A stretch of 64,000 nucleotides of DNA from NCBI GenBank assembly GCA_030710605.1, contig CP092874.1, positions 73,535,044-73,599,043 on the forward strand, read 5' to 3'. Of this stretch, positions 46,215-56,679 are shown in pieces. The DNA comes from Cordylochernes scorpioides (Eukaryota; Arthropoda; Arachnida; Pseudoscorpiones; Chernetidae). Each line of letters starts with the position of its first letter. The stretch's first letter is position 1. Below the pieces are notes generated by a model that saw only the letters and a program-made list of their open reading frames with translations, did not search any database and had not been told where the DNA came from. A program made the position numbers and the translations under genes.

Positions 46215-47470
46215 CGTCAACACACAAAACGCGATATCCCGGCTAGGGATAATTGCGTCGATTTACTTTTTTTTTAAAACGGTAACAGTTATAAACATAT
46301 TATACAAGTAAAAGTAATCAAAAAAATAAAATAGAGAAACAATAATATATATTAGGAACTTGAACCTTTCAGGTTAGAAAGATAATCAAAAATATGTATA
46401 TCAAAAAATAGCTAAACGCCTCATTGCGCAATTGAGAATTCTATTTGTTTTATATCGAGAAGACCATATAAAATATCTAAGGACAGAAGACTTGTATTGC
46501 CAACTATGCAAAAATAGAACCGAAAATGAATTAGAACATTATATATTTGAATGCATGCCTCTTGACACGGAAAGAAAAATACTCTTCTCTAAGATAGGCC
46601 ATACACACTTCACATTATATTCTTTATTATCCAACTTTATAGACAATAGTTCAGTAGCTCTAAATCTATATAACTTCCATAAAAATGCTGTAAAAAAGAA
46701 AGACTTAACCGAACATTCAAACATACCAAAAATTTCTGTTTGATGAGAAAGACAGAACCAACATCCAATTATTTGTTTAGGCAGATACGATAAGTTAACA
46801 ATGATAAAACGGTGTTTACCTTACAACCCTGAACACGAGGATTTCCTGGGAAATCTCTTAAAGATTTCTTAAAAAATACATGGCCCACCTGTGCTGTGTG
46901 AGAGCTTAAATGGTCTTGTTCCATATGTAAATACCTGTTTTCTTTCCTCTTTTCGCTCTCCACTTCTCCCATCCATATTTCCAAAATTTTTTTTTTTTTC
47001 TCTTTTTTTGATTTTTTTTATTCTTCTTATTTTTTATTCTTTCTTATAATCTGTATATATTTACCAAATGTATATAATCTTTCTCCATTTTTTATTTCCC
47101 ACTTTCATAGGTTTCTCCGTTTTGTAACCCCAAGGAGAATCCTCTGTAAGACCTGTGTGTCTTAATAAAGGCTTTTGTGTGTGTGTGTGTGTGTGTGTAT
47201 ATCAAAAAATAAAAAAATCAATGTAATCAAAAAATCTGTATATCTACAAAAATAGTTAAACTTATGATAATTCTCTCTGCTATTTACAAATTGATATAGA
47301 TCTACAACATTATTTATTGTCTGTTGTTTAGCGGTGAAGAAGAGTGGGCATTTCAGCAGGAGGTAGCTTTTGGATGTTAAGTGCCCTTCAACAGGCCGTA
47401 AAATAAGGAACAATATCTCCAACAACCTCTCATAATAGAATCCTATTTTGATAAAGACAAACGTATTTTT
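46215..47470 (-). mobile_element. Non-LTR retrotransposon 3' part, split by insertion
   Basis: 3' hairpin (ACGCAAT-TATCCC-TAGCC-GGGATA-TCGCGT, inverse, 46226-46260) and sequence to 46410, then again from 47198 (minus-strand residues include DLYQFVNSRENY and NYFCRY). Same family as 53160-53672. Interrupted by the plus-strand element 46411-47197. Confidence 0.7.
46411..47197 (+). mobile_element. Non-LTR retrotransposon, family B, nested
   Basis: ORF2 tail 46432-46743: CQLCKNRTENELEHYIFEC (Cys/His motif), then LNLYNFHKNAVKKKDL. 3' UTR ends in hairpin AAGAC-CTGTGT-GTCTT, AATAAAGGCTTTTG and (TG)n. Flanked by the duplication TATATCAAAAAATA (46397-46410 and 47198-47211). 5' truncated. Confidence 0.85.
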
Positions 47471-47652
47471 CATCAAAATATCATAATTAATTAATACAGT
47501 TCTTGTATACAGTATATATACAGTAGAAATTGTATAATTATAACGTCTTAATTCGAAAACGTATTTAATTCGAATTTTATCTTGGTCCCTAGACTTTTAA
47601 GCCTTTTATTCAAATTTTTTAATTGAAATTTTTGGATAAATGATATACCAGG

Positions 47653-47696
47653 TTTTCTCCTGTAGAAGGGCGTCCGTGCCCAAAAGCTAGAGAATA
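47653..47696 (+). ncRNA. Hammerhead-like motif, family E
   Basis: TTCTC, CTGTAGA, hairpin AGGGC-GTCCG-TGCCC, AAAA, GCTA, GAGAA. Helix I TTCTC/GAGAA is perfect; the GAAA box is AAAA. Confidence 0.5.
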
Positions 47697-48015
47697 AAAA
47701 TGTTTTGAAAAGAAACTTTCCCCTGGAGGAATGTTTTACTCAATATTGATGTAAGGGAATATTTTATAGAATTGTATCAAATCTTCTATTTTTCTGTAGA
47801 AAATTATTTTCAGTGTTTTTAGTTCTAGTACTTATAGATATAATATGTTTTAGAAAAACAAGTTTCTCAAACAGAAGATATATTTTTGCTATTACCTTAC
47901 AAAATACATTCGCGATTTACAATATGAATTACCAAAGAATTATCAGAAACTCCAATTATTTTGAAAAAATAGTACAAATGTGATTTTGTATACTTGATAT
48001 ATACATGATGCTTGC

Positions 48016-48215
48016 ACCACGCTGATAAGTGCCAACAGCCCAAAACGCGTCCGTGGTTAGCTTTTCTTGATTAATCAAGAATGGGTATTTGGCCAATTCT
48101 GGAATAATTAAAAATCAACGAGAATAGTTGATATTTATTCCGATAGATGGCGCAAGCCATCAGCAACTTTCAGTTGCACTATAAGGAGATGCCATTTTCC
48201 AATTATTTTGTTGGC
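48016..48215 (+). repeat. Hammerhead-bearing repeat, family A, copy 1
   Basis: 48016-48057: ACCACG, CTGATAA, GTGCC-AACA-GCCC, AAAA, CGCGTC, CGTGGT. Followed by an inverted repeat CTTGATTAATCAAG and two hairpins (GATGGC-GCAA-GCCATC, GCAACT-TTC-AGTTGC). Copy 2 at 51665-51870 has the better core. Confidence 0.6.
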
Positions 48216-48454
48216 ACAAAGCACCACTTTAATTTTGAGCGTTCCCCGTCTATTAATAAAGTAACAGGCGTTAAAAAAGTGGGTGAAATAGTTTGTTCAC
48301 GGTATTACTTCAGATCCGGGTCAATCTTGGGTACTTTTTTTCCTTATTGGAATCCCCTTAGCTCTCTTGTCATAGACCTTGTCACAAATCAGCAGATGTA
48401 TGCGATCTTCGCTGAATTTTGACAGAATCAACTATGTCGATGTAATTGCCTTAG

Positions 48455-48650
48455 AAAATGAGGGGTCGTTGGAAGGATGGTCTAAACCGTTGGTTTTCGA
48501 CTGCTAATACCTGGGTTCAATTTCCGTATTGGGCATTTTTTTCTGATTGAAAAAATAAAATGCTCTAATGGCCCCCGATTCTTGTAAAATTCCAATCCCA
48601 CCAGCGAGTGCAAGTAACCAAACGAGACTCTGACATATTTGTAAGTGTAA
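48455..48650 (+). repeat. tRNA-derived SINE, second family, copy 1
   Basis: GGAAGGATGGTCTAAACC, TTGGTTTTCGA, GGGTTCAATTTCC, GGGCA and a T-run, then TGGCCCCCGATTCTTG and CACCAGCGAG. A tRNA-like head followed by an unrelated tail shared with 56680-56860. Confidence 0.65.
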
Positions 48651-49589
48651 AATCGAACTGCTTTTCACATGTGTAGACATGTGGTGCCCTTACAGTAAAA
48701 TCAGTCGCCTACTTTTACCAACCATGACTATCATGGCCTGTACCACATGTACTAGGGATAAGCAAAAAAAAAACCTAAAGAAATTATAACAAACATTTTA
48801 ACGGTACTTCTTATGTATATATAAATATTTAAAACATATTTTAGCAGAAATTCTACTGTAATGAATAAAATTTGAAAAGTGGGGAAGAACATGATTCCTC
48901 TTTTCAGCGATAGAAAACGCTATAATGATAATGTGTTTTTCAAGAATTGAGAAGTTTGTTTAGTAAGACGTAAAATTACTATAGGTGACTTTATGCATAA
49001 TTTAATTGTGAAAAATAGTTGATGTCTTTTGACAAGGGCATAACCGTCTGTTATGTTTTTTTTTTTTTGGTTATTCTTGATAAGCATTGTATGCATGGTA
49101 CTGGATTACTTTCTACATAGCCCTAAGAAATATAGAATTGAAGTCAAGTTGAAATAAATAAGATGAAACTCTATGTTTGGTAACTTTCGAATTGAAGATG
49201 GCACATGGTAAAATATGGATTTTTGGAATGTGAGTGCGCAAGAAGTTAATATTTTATAGAGGCTAGGTATTAGATTTGTGGTTGGATTAAAGGCATATTC
49301 TGATAAGAAACAAGCATACTGCCGCCATCTTAGATCCTGTTTCTTAACAGGATTCCTGCCTCATCTATCTTCTGTTTATCAGAGGCACCGGTGTGTGAGA
49401 TCGTCTGCCGAGATATCCAGGTCCTATCCATCATAGGGGGTCACGAGTGCCCTTGTTTACTTGCCTTATTGGGGATATGCACAGAGGTGAAATCTTGGTG
49501 CTTTCAGTATTGCTCTATTTCTTCCATTCTTTATTTAGATTCTTATAATTAGAAGATTTTCTAATAGAATCAGACGTTTAAATATTATA

Positions 49590-50440
49590 GTCCGAGTATC
49601 GCGTCGAGATTCTGGGTTGGACATTTTGGAAACCTGTGTAGCACGTTGGAAATCTGGGTTGAATGTTGTGAAAACCTGTGTTGGACCTTATGGAAATCCG
49701 TATTGCATTTTGGAAGTCAACGTTGTAGAAACCCGTGATTGACTTTAAGTCTTTGTTAGATGTTGTGGAAACACGTGTTGCACTTTGGACGTCTGGTTTT
49801 GACATTGTTTAAACCCGTATTGCACTTTGGGCGTCTGGTTTGGACATGGTGGAGACCCGTGTTGTACTTTGGGCGTCTGGGTTGGATGTTGTTGAAACAC
49901 GTGTTGTACTTTGGGCGTCTGGGTTGGATGTTGTTGAAACACGTGTTGTACTTTGGGCGTCTGGGTTGGACATTGTTAAAAGCCGTGTTGCACTTTGGAC
50001 GTCTGGTTCTGATATTGTGAAAACCCGTGTTGTACTTTGGGCGTCTGGTTTTGACATTGTGAAGACCCGTGCTGCACTTTGAGCGTCTGGGTTGGATGTT
50101 GTGGAAATACGTGTTGCACTTTGGGCATCTGGTTTTGATATTGTGAAAGCCCGTGTTGTACTTTGGACGTCTGATTTTGATATTGTGAAAACCCGTGTTG
50201 TACTTTGGGCGTCTGGTTTTGACATTGTGAAAACCCGTGTTGTACTTTGGGCATCTGGTTTTGACATTGTGAAAACCCGGGTTGCACTTTGGGTGTCTGG
50301 TTTGGATATTGTTAAAACCGGTGTTGCACTTTGGACGTCTGGGTCGGAGGTTGTAACCCGTGTTGCACTTTGGACGTCTGGGTCGGAGGTTGTAACCCGT
50401 GCTGAAATTTGGAAGTTTGTATTTGAGGTTTAAAGCCAGT
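49590..50440. repeat. 42-bp minisatellite, about 20 units
   Basis: Units with GTACTTTGGGCGTCTGG, TTGACATTGTGAAAACCCG and variants. Because 42 is divisible by three, several frames on both strands remain open (minus: a 14-residue repeat such as RRPKYNTGFHNIKT, up to 272 residues). No start context, exon signals or domain supports a gene. Confidence 0.9.
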
Positions 50441-51660
50441 GTTACAAGTTGGAAGTTTGGGTGAAGTTTGAAACCTAGGTTGCACAATGTGGAAGTTAAT
50501 GGGTTGTAGGTAGAGATTGTGTTACATGTTGGAAATACGATTTTCAAGTAGAAAATTTGTGATGCACTTTTCAAATCTTCTTTTGCATGATTGAATGTCT
50601 ATTATATAGCATATGTTACACATCTGTGCTATACCCACTGTCGTAGATTGCATTAACTGTAGACATCCATTCATCGCCCTGAAATTGAAATTACTAAACA
50701 CCGACAATGCCGCCGACTTTCTCAGACCCCATGGCTGTTACCTACACCCAGAGCACTGGGCAAGGTGATCAAGTCAGCAACATCGCCGCAAACTACAAAT
50801 CAATAAGTTGAATGCTCTATCAGAAAGCCAACAACTGAGATTGTTGGCTGAAGAATGTGGAAGCATATGGGCAACCTCTACCCCTAGTTGAGTAACAAAA
50901 GCAGCTGCGACCTCAATTATGGACTCGAACCTTTACCAGTGGGTGGCCTTAATCCCGCGACCATTGTCCTACCGTAGGTGCAGAGATTCCATCACAGCTA
51001 CCATAGCTCCACGGCCTTGGGAACTGTCGAGGACAGTAGTCGCTAACCTTCGATTGGCGACCTTACACAAATTAACTCCAATCTAATCTGAAAGCCACCG
51101 TTTTATCCATGTGCGCATCCCTAGGTTTATAGCCACGGCGTCATAAATCCTCCAGAACTCTGTCACTTTTTAATGACCTCGATAATTAGGTTATCAGAGA
51201 AATAAATTATTTTAATCCACATTCCTTACAGGCAAGCAAGCGATGGGTGGTGGATCATTTGGGAAATAATAGCGCGAGAGAAGAATTTAAAATATTGGGA
51301 AGATAGAATGATGATATAAGAAATGAAAAGAAAGAGAAAACATGATTAACCAAGTTTTGTGGCTAATTGTTGTGAATTTGTCTAGTCCTTAAAAAATTGC
51401 ACACAATGAAGTATACATTTTATAATGAATTCTCTAGCCATTATTTTAATCCCCAGAGCAAAATATTCAGAACATATTATGGAAATGGATATATATATAA
51501 TGAAGAAAATTCTTAAAATGTTGTTTATCGTGTAGATTATATGTTAAGGGATGTCATTGGAGTAAGTAAATATTGGGAAAATATGGCACTCTCTACATGC
51601 TATCTATACTTAAGCACACCTAATCGAACTTTAACATTCGAATTCCTTTTTAACACACTT
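50441..51660. other. No gene recognised
   Basis: A GC-richer patch at 50700-51110 has stops in every frame I followed. A sequence near 50930 resembles a tRNA T-arm but no cloverleaf forms. Confidence 0.5.
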
Positions 51661-51664
51661 GATA

Positions 51665-51870
51665 ATTTATGAAAAAAGGCATTCCTTATCGTGCAACTGG
51701 AAGTTGCTGATGGCTTGCGCCATCTATCGGAATAAATATCAACTATTCTCGTTGATTTTTAATTATTCAAGAATTGGCCAAATACCCATTCTTGATTAAT
51801 CAAGAAAATCTAACCACGTACGCTTTCGGGCTGTTGGCCCTCATCAGCGTGGTGCAAGCTGTACCTCAAC
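51665..51870 (-). repeat. Hammerhead-bearing repeat, family A, copy 2 (canonical)
   Basis: Minus strand 51853-51813: ACCACG, CTGATGA, hairpin GGGCC-AAC-AGCCC, GAAA, GCGTA, CGTGGT. Core CTGATGA and GAAA are canonical, helix I is six perfect pairs, helix III would be one A-T pair. Cleavage would be expected after the A of GTA. The tail matches 48016-48215. Confidence 0.65.
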
Positions 51871-52019
51871 GACCAAAAAATTGGTCATTCAGGCATCCTG
51901 AAAAATCATGAAACGGGTAGTTAAGGCCAGAATTGCGAGAGACCGCGACACAATGTGAAAATATTTTTTCACACTTGATAATGTTAGCATCATTTTTCTC
52001 AAATACAGACAAAGATGAA

Positions 52020-52345
52020 ATTTTATTAAACATATATAAAAATGAAGAAAATCATTAAAATATTTTCTGAAAACTATGACACTATATTCACTCAAGCATT
52101 TCAAGATTATAGAATGAAGAATGAACTAGTTGTTTGTGAACTTAACGATTTGATTTCCGATAAAAAATCATATTTAAAGTTCAATTCATTTTGTAAATAC
52201 ATTCTAAACTTTCTACAAAATCTGGATCTCTAATGTGTTTCATGCGTTGAATAATGTAAATAACTTATGTAAATAAACTTTTCTCCTTGTTTGGCGCAAG
52301 TATCCCTTGCGGGATATAGCGCTTTGGAAATAAAATAATTGTAAT
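52020..52345 (+). mobile_element. Non-LTR retrotransposon 3' end
   Basis: ORF2 end KKSYLKFNSFCKYILNFLQN (stop near 52231), 3' hairpin GCGCAAG-TATCCC-TTGC-GGGATA-TAGCGC at 52291-52326, and the tail AATTGTAATTGTAATG, the kind of short terminal repeat seen in CR1/L2-like elements. Confidence 0.75.
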
Positions 52346-53159
52346 TGTAATGACACTATATTCAGATCTGTACACAAAAAGTTCCAAAATGTTAATCATT
52401 GTTCAGATACCACATTACTCTTTTTTATTCAAACGTTGGAATGTGCTACGGATGGATTAAGCAAGTCGGATACTTAATGAAATAGGTAGGATTATCACAT
52501 AAATATATTATAAAATCTGTATTTTTCTTTTATTCGAACACGGAACACAACCACATTACAACATGACTTGGTCACGATGCCGACTGGAACTGATCTCTTA
52601 GAAAAAAATTACAATTGAAACGTCTAGAACATGGATCGGCAACCTTTTGAATAGGAAGAGTCAAAAATTACAATTTAAAAAATTTAAAAGTTTTTAAAGA
52701 GTCACAAAATAGTTTCTTGCCAACAATAAATAGTACTCACATAAATAATATTTACGTATGGAACTATATAAAGAGCTTCACATCTAAAGAGCCGCAGTTT
52801 GCCGATCTCTGGTAATTAATTTTAATAGGTTTGGTGATCATAACTTCAAGGAGGTCTTGTGAACTCTTGAATAACAGTCTTCCTTGAGGTCCTATACAAT
52901 TCCTCTAGGAATTAAATCTAGACTTCCAACAGGCTCCGATCTGAAATCGCTTCATTGGTCCTTGTCATTAATTTATAAAATATTTTAAATATCAACTTAG
53001 CCCTCTCTATCGCAGAAAAAAAAATAGTAATAAAATATTATATTATCCTTCTAGCGATTTAAATATTTATATACAAATATAGACTCCTTCTACTTTAATA
53101 AATCAATAACAGCGACAATGGTTGATAAGAATTTGCTCTTTTTCTTTTGGAATACAGGC

Positions 53160-53672
53160 CATTTACTCTCATTATTATTTTATTTATTTCAACACACAAA
53201 ACGCGATATCCCGGCTAGGGATAATTGTATCGATTTACATTTTTAAACAGAAACAGTTCTAAAAACATCTTATACAAGAAAAAAAGAAACAATAATATAT
53301 ATTAGGAACCTAAACCTTTCAGGTTAGAAAGATAATCATAAATATGTTTACAAAAATAGTTAAATCTGTGATAATTATCTCTAGTATTTACAAATTGATA
53401 TAGATCTACAACATTGTCTGTTGTCTAGCGATAAAGAAGAGTGGGCATTCCAGCAGTAGGTGTCTCGAGTCCTGGAATTCGTTGCCACAATGACAGCTAG
53501 AGTCTTCAACCGTTCCAATTTTTGATAAAAATCCCTTCAAATTTCCAGGGTTCATTGTAAACTGGGTATTATAAAAATTAGAACGGAAAAATGTTGGAAT
53601 TCCAAACGGGAAAAAGCTTTGGAATGCTTCATTTTTTATGCTAGTTGTGAAATCTTCTATAGAAATTTTCAC
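53160..53672 (-). mobile_element. Non-LTR retrotransposon 3' end
   Basis: Minus frame: FRSNFYNTQFTMNPGNLKGF, then CHCGNEFQDSRHLLLECPLF. 3' hairpin at 53196-53231. Closely related to 46215-47470. Confidence 0.8.
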
Positions 53673-54427
53673 TATACATATATAAATACAGGTAAATTTT
53701 ATTTAATTAAGAAACTGAAAAGGTCTTGTAATTTTAATATTAAATGAAATTTTCGGTAAACTATCTAATTAACATATAAGTAGAGCAATTTCCTTCCAGC
53801 CTTAATATTCTTGGCGGCGTTCTTCCCCAAACAAAGCCCCATAGAATCTCAATAGACTTCATTATTCTTGCCATTTCTTAGAGTCCATCAAATTTCTCAA
53901 GATTGGAATAGCAAGCTTTAGGCTCATAAAAAAGTATTCCATAGCCTTGTTGCCATAATCTAACAATGGAATCCATTGTTGATCTCTTGGACAGAACCAG
54001 ACAGGTTCTTTATAGTCTTGAAGGACAAAGCCTTAGCCTTTTTTTCAATCATTTTTGCTATACTTCTAGGGTGGAGTCCCCATAGTTAGCACAATCCTGA
54101 AAGCCATTGTTCCTCTATGGTTCCCCACCTTTATCCCTTATTCATGATTCCCCTTCCATTACCGAGAAAAAGGCAATCAGGATTTAATACCCCCATAAAC
54201 ATTCAGAATGGTGTTCATAACAAGCGGACTTCAACACTTTCCAAATAATGGTGGAGAAAAAGAATTATGAGCAGACGAGATTAACGATCTTTTATTAAAG
54301 AATATTTCAGGGAAAAAATGATTTCCTTTTTTAGATGAACCATCAAGTAAAAGGTTTCTCGAGACAATCTAACCCTAGCAACAACGACAGACTACTTCTG
54401 AAAGTCCTGAATCTTTCTAAATGTTTT

Positions 54428-54500
54428 ATATGACGCCCTGGCCATCCTGGCGTCTGCCAAGACACGCATCTATAAGTACATCCTCGTCGTAGAACTCCAT
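54428..54500 (+). other. Copy of the exon-like block at 14892
   Basis: Reads DALAILASAKTRIYKYI. About 60 bases match the 14.9 kb block, then the sequence runs into the foldback at 54497. Confidence 0.35.
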
Positions 54501-54674
54501 CTAGTGGAACAAAAAAATACACTAAACGTTTATTTAACTTGTTCCGTGATATTTGGCCAAGCCAAACCCACGCGTTCGTGGTTGACTTTTCTTGATTTAT
54601 TAAGAAATTGGGTTGGCCAAATATCACGGAACAAGTTAAATAAACGTCTAGTTTATTTTTGTTCCACTAGATGG
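54497..54674. repeat. Foldback repeat
   Basis: CCATCTAGTGGAAC and CGTTTATTTAACTTGTTCCG are mirrored at the right. The centre has ACCCACGCGTTCGTGGTTGA, a remnant of family A. A relative of its right end is at 46010-46080. Confidence 0.65.
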
Positions 54675-54776
54675 CGCTCTGCCATCTAGAAATGTTCATG
54701 TGAGCCTGGTCAGGATATGCCTTTTTATTTTTAATTACAAATTATACAGATGGAAATTTTGCCGGGAGGATATTTA

Positions 54777-55029
54777 TCTAAAGAGACAAAGGTCGCCTCT
54801 CCCGTCAAAATAGACGTCAAAATCAGACGCCATCTATTGACCGTCGCCGCAAACTAGCGGCCTCAGGTCGGTGACAAAGCCCCAACACCAGCTTTGGCAA
54901 ACTGAAAAGCAAAGCTGATGTTGTGGCTTTGTCACGGACCCGAGACCGCTAGTTGCGGCGACGGTCAATAGATGGCGTATGGTTTTGACGTCTATTTTGA
55001 CGGGAGAGGCGACCTTTGTCTCTTTAGAT
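54777..55029. repeat. Large GC-rich palindrome, about 115-bp arms
   Basis: ATCTAAAGAGACAAAGGTCG to its inverse at 55029, with a short loop near 54900. Arms contain CCGTCGCCGCAAACTAGCGG and GTGACAAAGCC. GC-rich unlike its surroundings. Confidence 0.75.
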
Positions 55030-56004
55030 TACAAATTACATATTAAAATGAAAAAGCAATTTTCACCATTATATTTCGAGAGAGGTTCTTTATAATGTAC
55101 TAGGTTCTTTGATATTCGTGCTTTAATATAACTTCTTGTTTAATTAATGGCCGATATAGTTGAATGATGGTAATATTAGTGGGATAATAATACACAAAAG
55201 TGACATTCTTTGAATTCTTTCGTCTTTACCCAATGCGTCTACGGCTATTCCTGCCTGCCTGCTGCAACTTTGATTGCGACTTTTTTCCCTGTCATCGCTT
55301 ATCCTCCTAAATTTGAATACCGAGTATTCATTATTAAAACCAGAAAAATTCTAATAAATAAACCCGTTTTATTTCGCGAAGCATTTTTTAAATTTACATA
55401 TTTAAACTGATCATTCACAAATTTATGGCAGACACATTCTACTTCACCCAGTCATGATGGTTGTTAAGTCTCAAAAGCTTTATAAGCTTGATACCCTAAT
55501 ATGATTGAGTGGAGATAAGAAAGAAGACATGTTTAAACTTGTATATAAACACGCTAAATAGTTCTTATATATTCCGGCTCGCTATTGCTTTATAAATAAA
55601 ATTGTATTTTCTCTCTTCAAATTCTCATTTTAAAAAACCCTGTATTATAATAAATAGACTATTTATTCATTTAAAATCATGTTTTATTAAAATAAAATAT
55701 TTGTCGAGTGGTTATGGGTATTGCGAATTATAATACGATAATTGATTAGTGCTTCATTTAAGAGCACATCCTCATGAAAGACCACTTACTCGAAGCAGCC
55801 AGCAGTCATTAGAAGTTTTACATATTACTTTCGAAAAAGAACAAAGAAGATAATGGTTGTGTTCTGTGGAGATCTTTATTCTTTTTACCTATCTCATATC
55901 CATAAATAATCATTTATAACTCTCTATTATATAACCAACCTGGAAAAAAATGGAATTTTACATTTGAAAGAAATTATGCTTCATCATTGACCATCTTCTA
56001 TATA

Positions 56005-56181
56005 CAGTTGAACCTGTCTATAGCGCCCCCTCTAAATAGCGCCTCCCTCTCTATAGCGCCCGATTTTAAATACGTAGTACGATGCGATTTACATTAAAAG
56101 TGACCTGTCTATAGCACCCCCTCTCTATAGCACCCTATTTTGGTGAGTCCCGAGAGGGGGCGCTATAGACAGGCTTAACTG
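56005..56181. mobile_element. pogo/Tigger-like MITE
   Basis: CAGTTGAACCTGTCTATAGC and its imperfect inverse end at 56181, flanked by TA. 177 bases, no coding capacity. CTATAGCRCCCCCTCT repeats inside. Confidence 0.8.
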
Positions 56182-56481
56182 TACTTAGATCGTATTAGAG
56201 TACTTGATATTTTATCGTTTGTCTGACATTTGGCTAAGATAATGTACTTGACCGGACACTTTGGCGAATTCTTTGAGCTTTAGGAGTCTGATTACGGTAA
56301 ATATCTTTATTTATGGGGCTGTTAACCAGAATGGATGATTTTTGAGCCCCGATGGACGCATAAAGCGGAATATATACAAAGCACTATATACATTGCACTG
56401 TTGGAGGGGGGGGGGGGGTGAGTGGCCAGGGGATTATCGCCGAGTGAGGCCAGGAGAGCCGGGATGTAGAGAAAAAAAAAA

Positions 56482-56552
56482 TTCCACGCCGGGAATCGAA
56501 CCCGGGCTTCCTGGGTGAGAGCCAGGTATCCTAGCCACTAGACCACGTGGGA
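56482..56552 (-). tRNA. tRNA-Glu(CTC)
   Basis: Minus strand: acceptor TCCCACG/CGTGGAA with one mismatch at the second pair, D-arm with GTCTAGTGGCTAGGAT, anticodon stem CCTGG/CCAGG with loop CTCTCAC, T-arm CCGGG-TTCGATT-CCCGG. A T-run follows immediately, as a Pol III terminator. Probably functional, but in a genome with many tRNA-derived repeats the mismatch leaves some doubt. Confidence 0.78.
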
Positions 56553-56679
56553 AAGTTCAATTACGTCTAGATGATAATGAATATGTATATGGATCTCGCG
56601 ACTGCGAGTTCTTGGAGAGAAAAGTTTTTTTCTTATTAGAATTTATAGAAAATCGCTTTAGTTCTTTACTATTTATATG

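Noticed and set aside
49756-50574. 272-residue repetitive protein gene
   Set aside because: Frame follows from a 42-base (multiple of three) minisatellite; no domain, start context or splice signals. Kept only as a low-interest finding.
50880-51010. tRNA-like sequence on the minus strand (GGTTCGAGTCC)
   Set aside because: No acceptor or anticodon stem could be formed.
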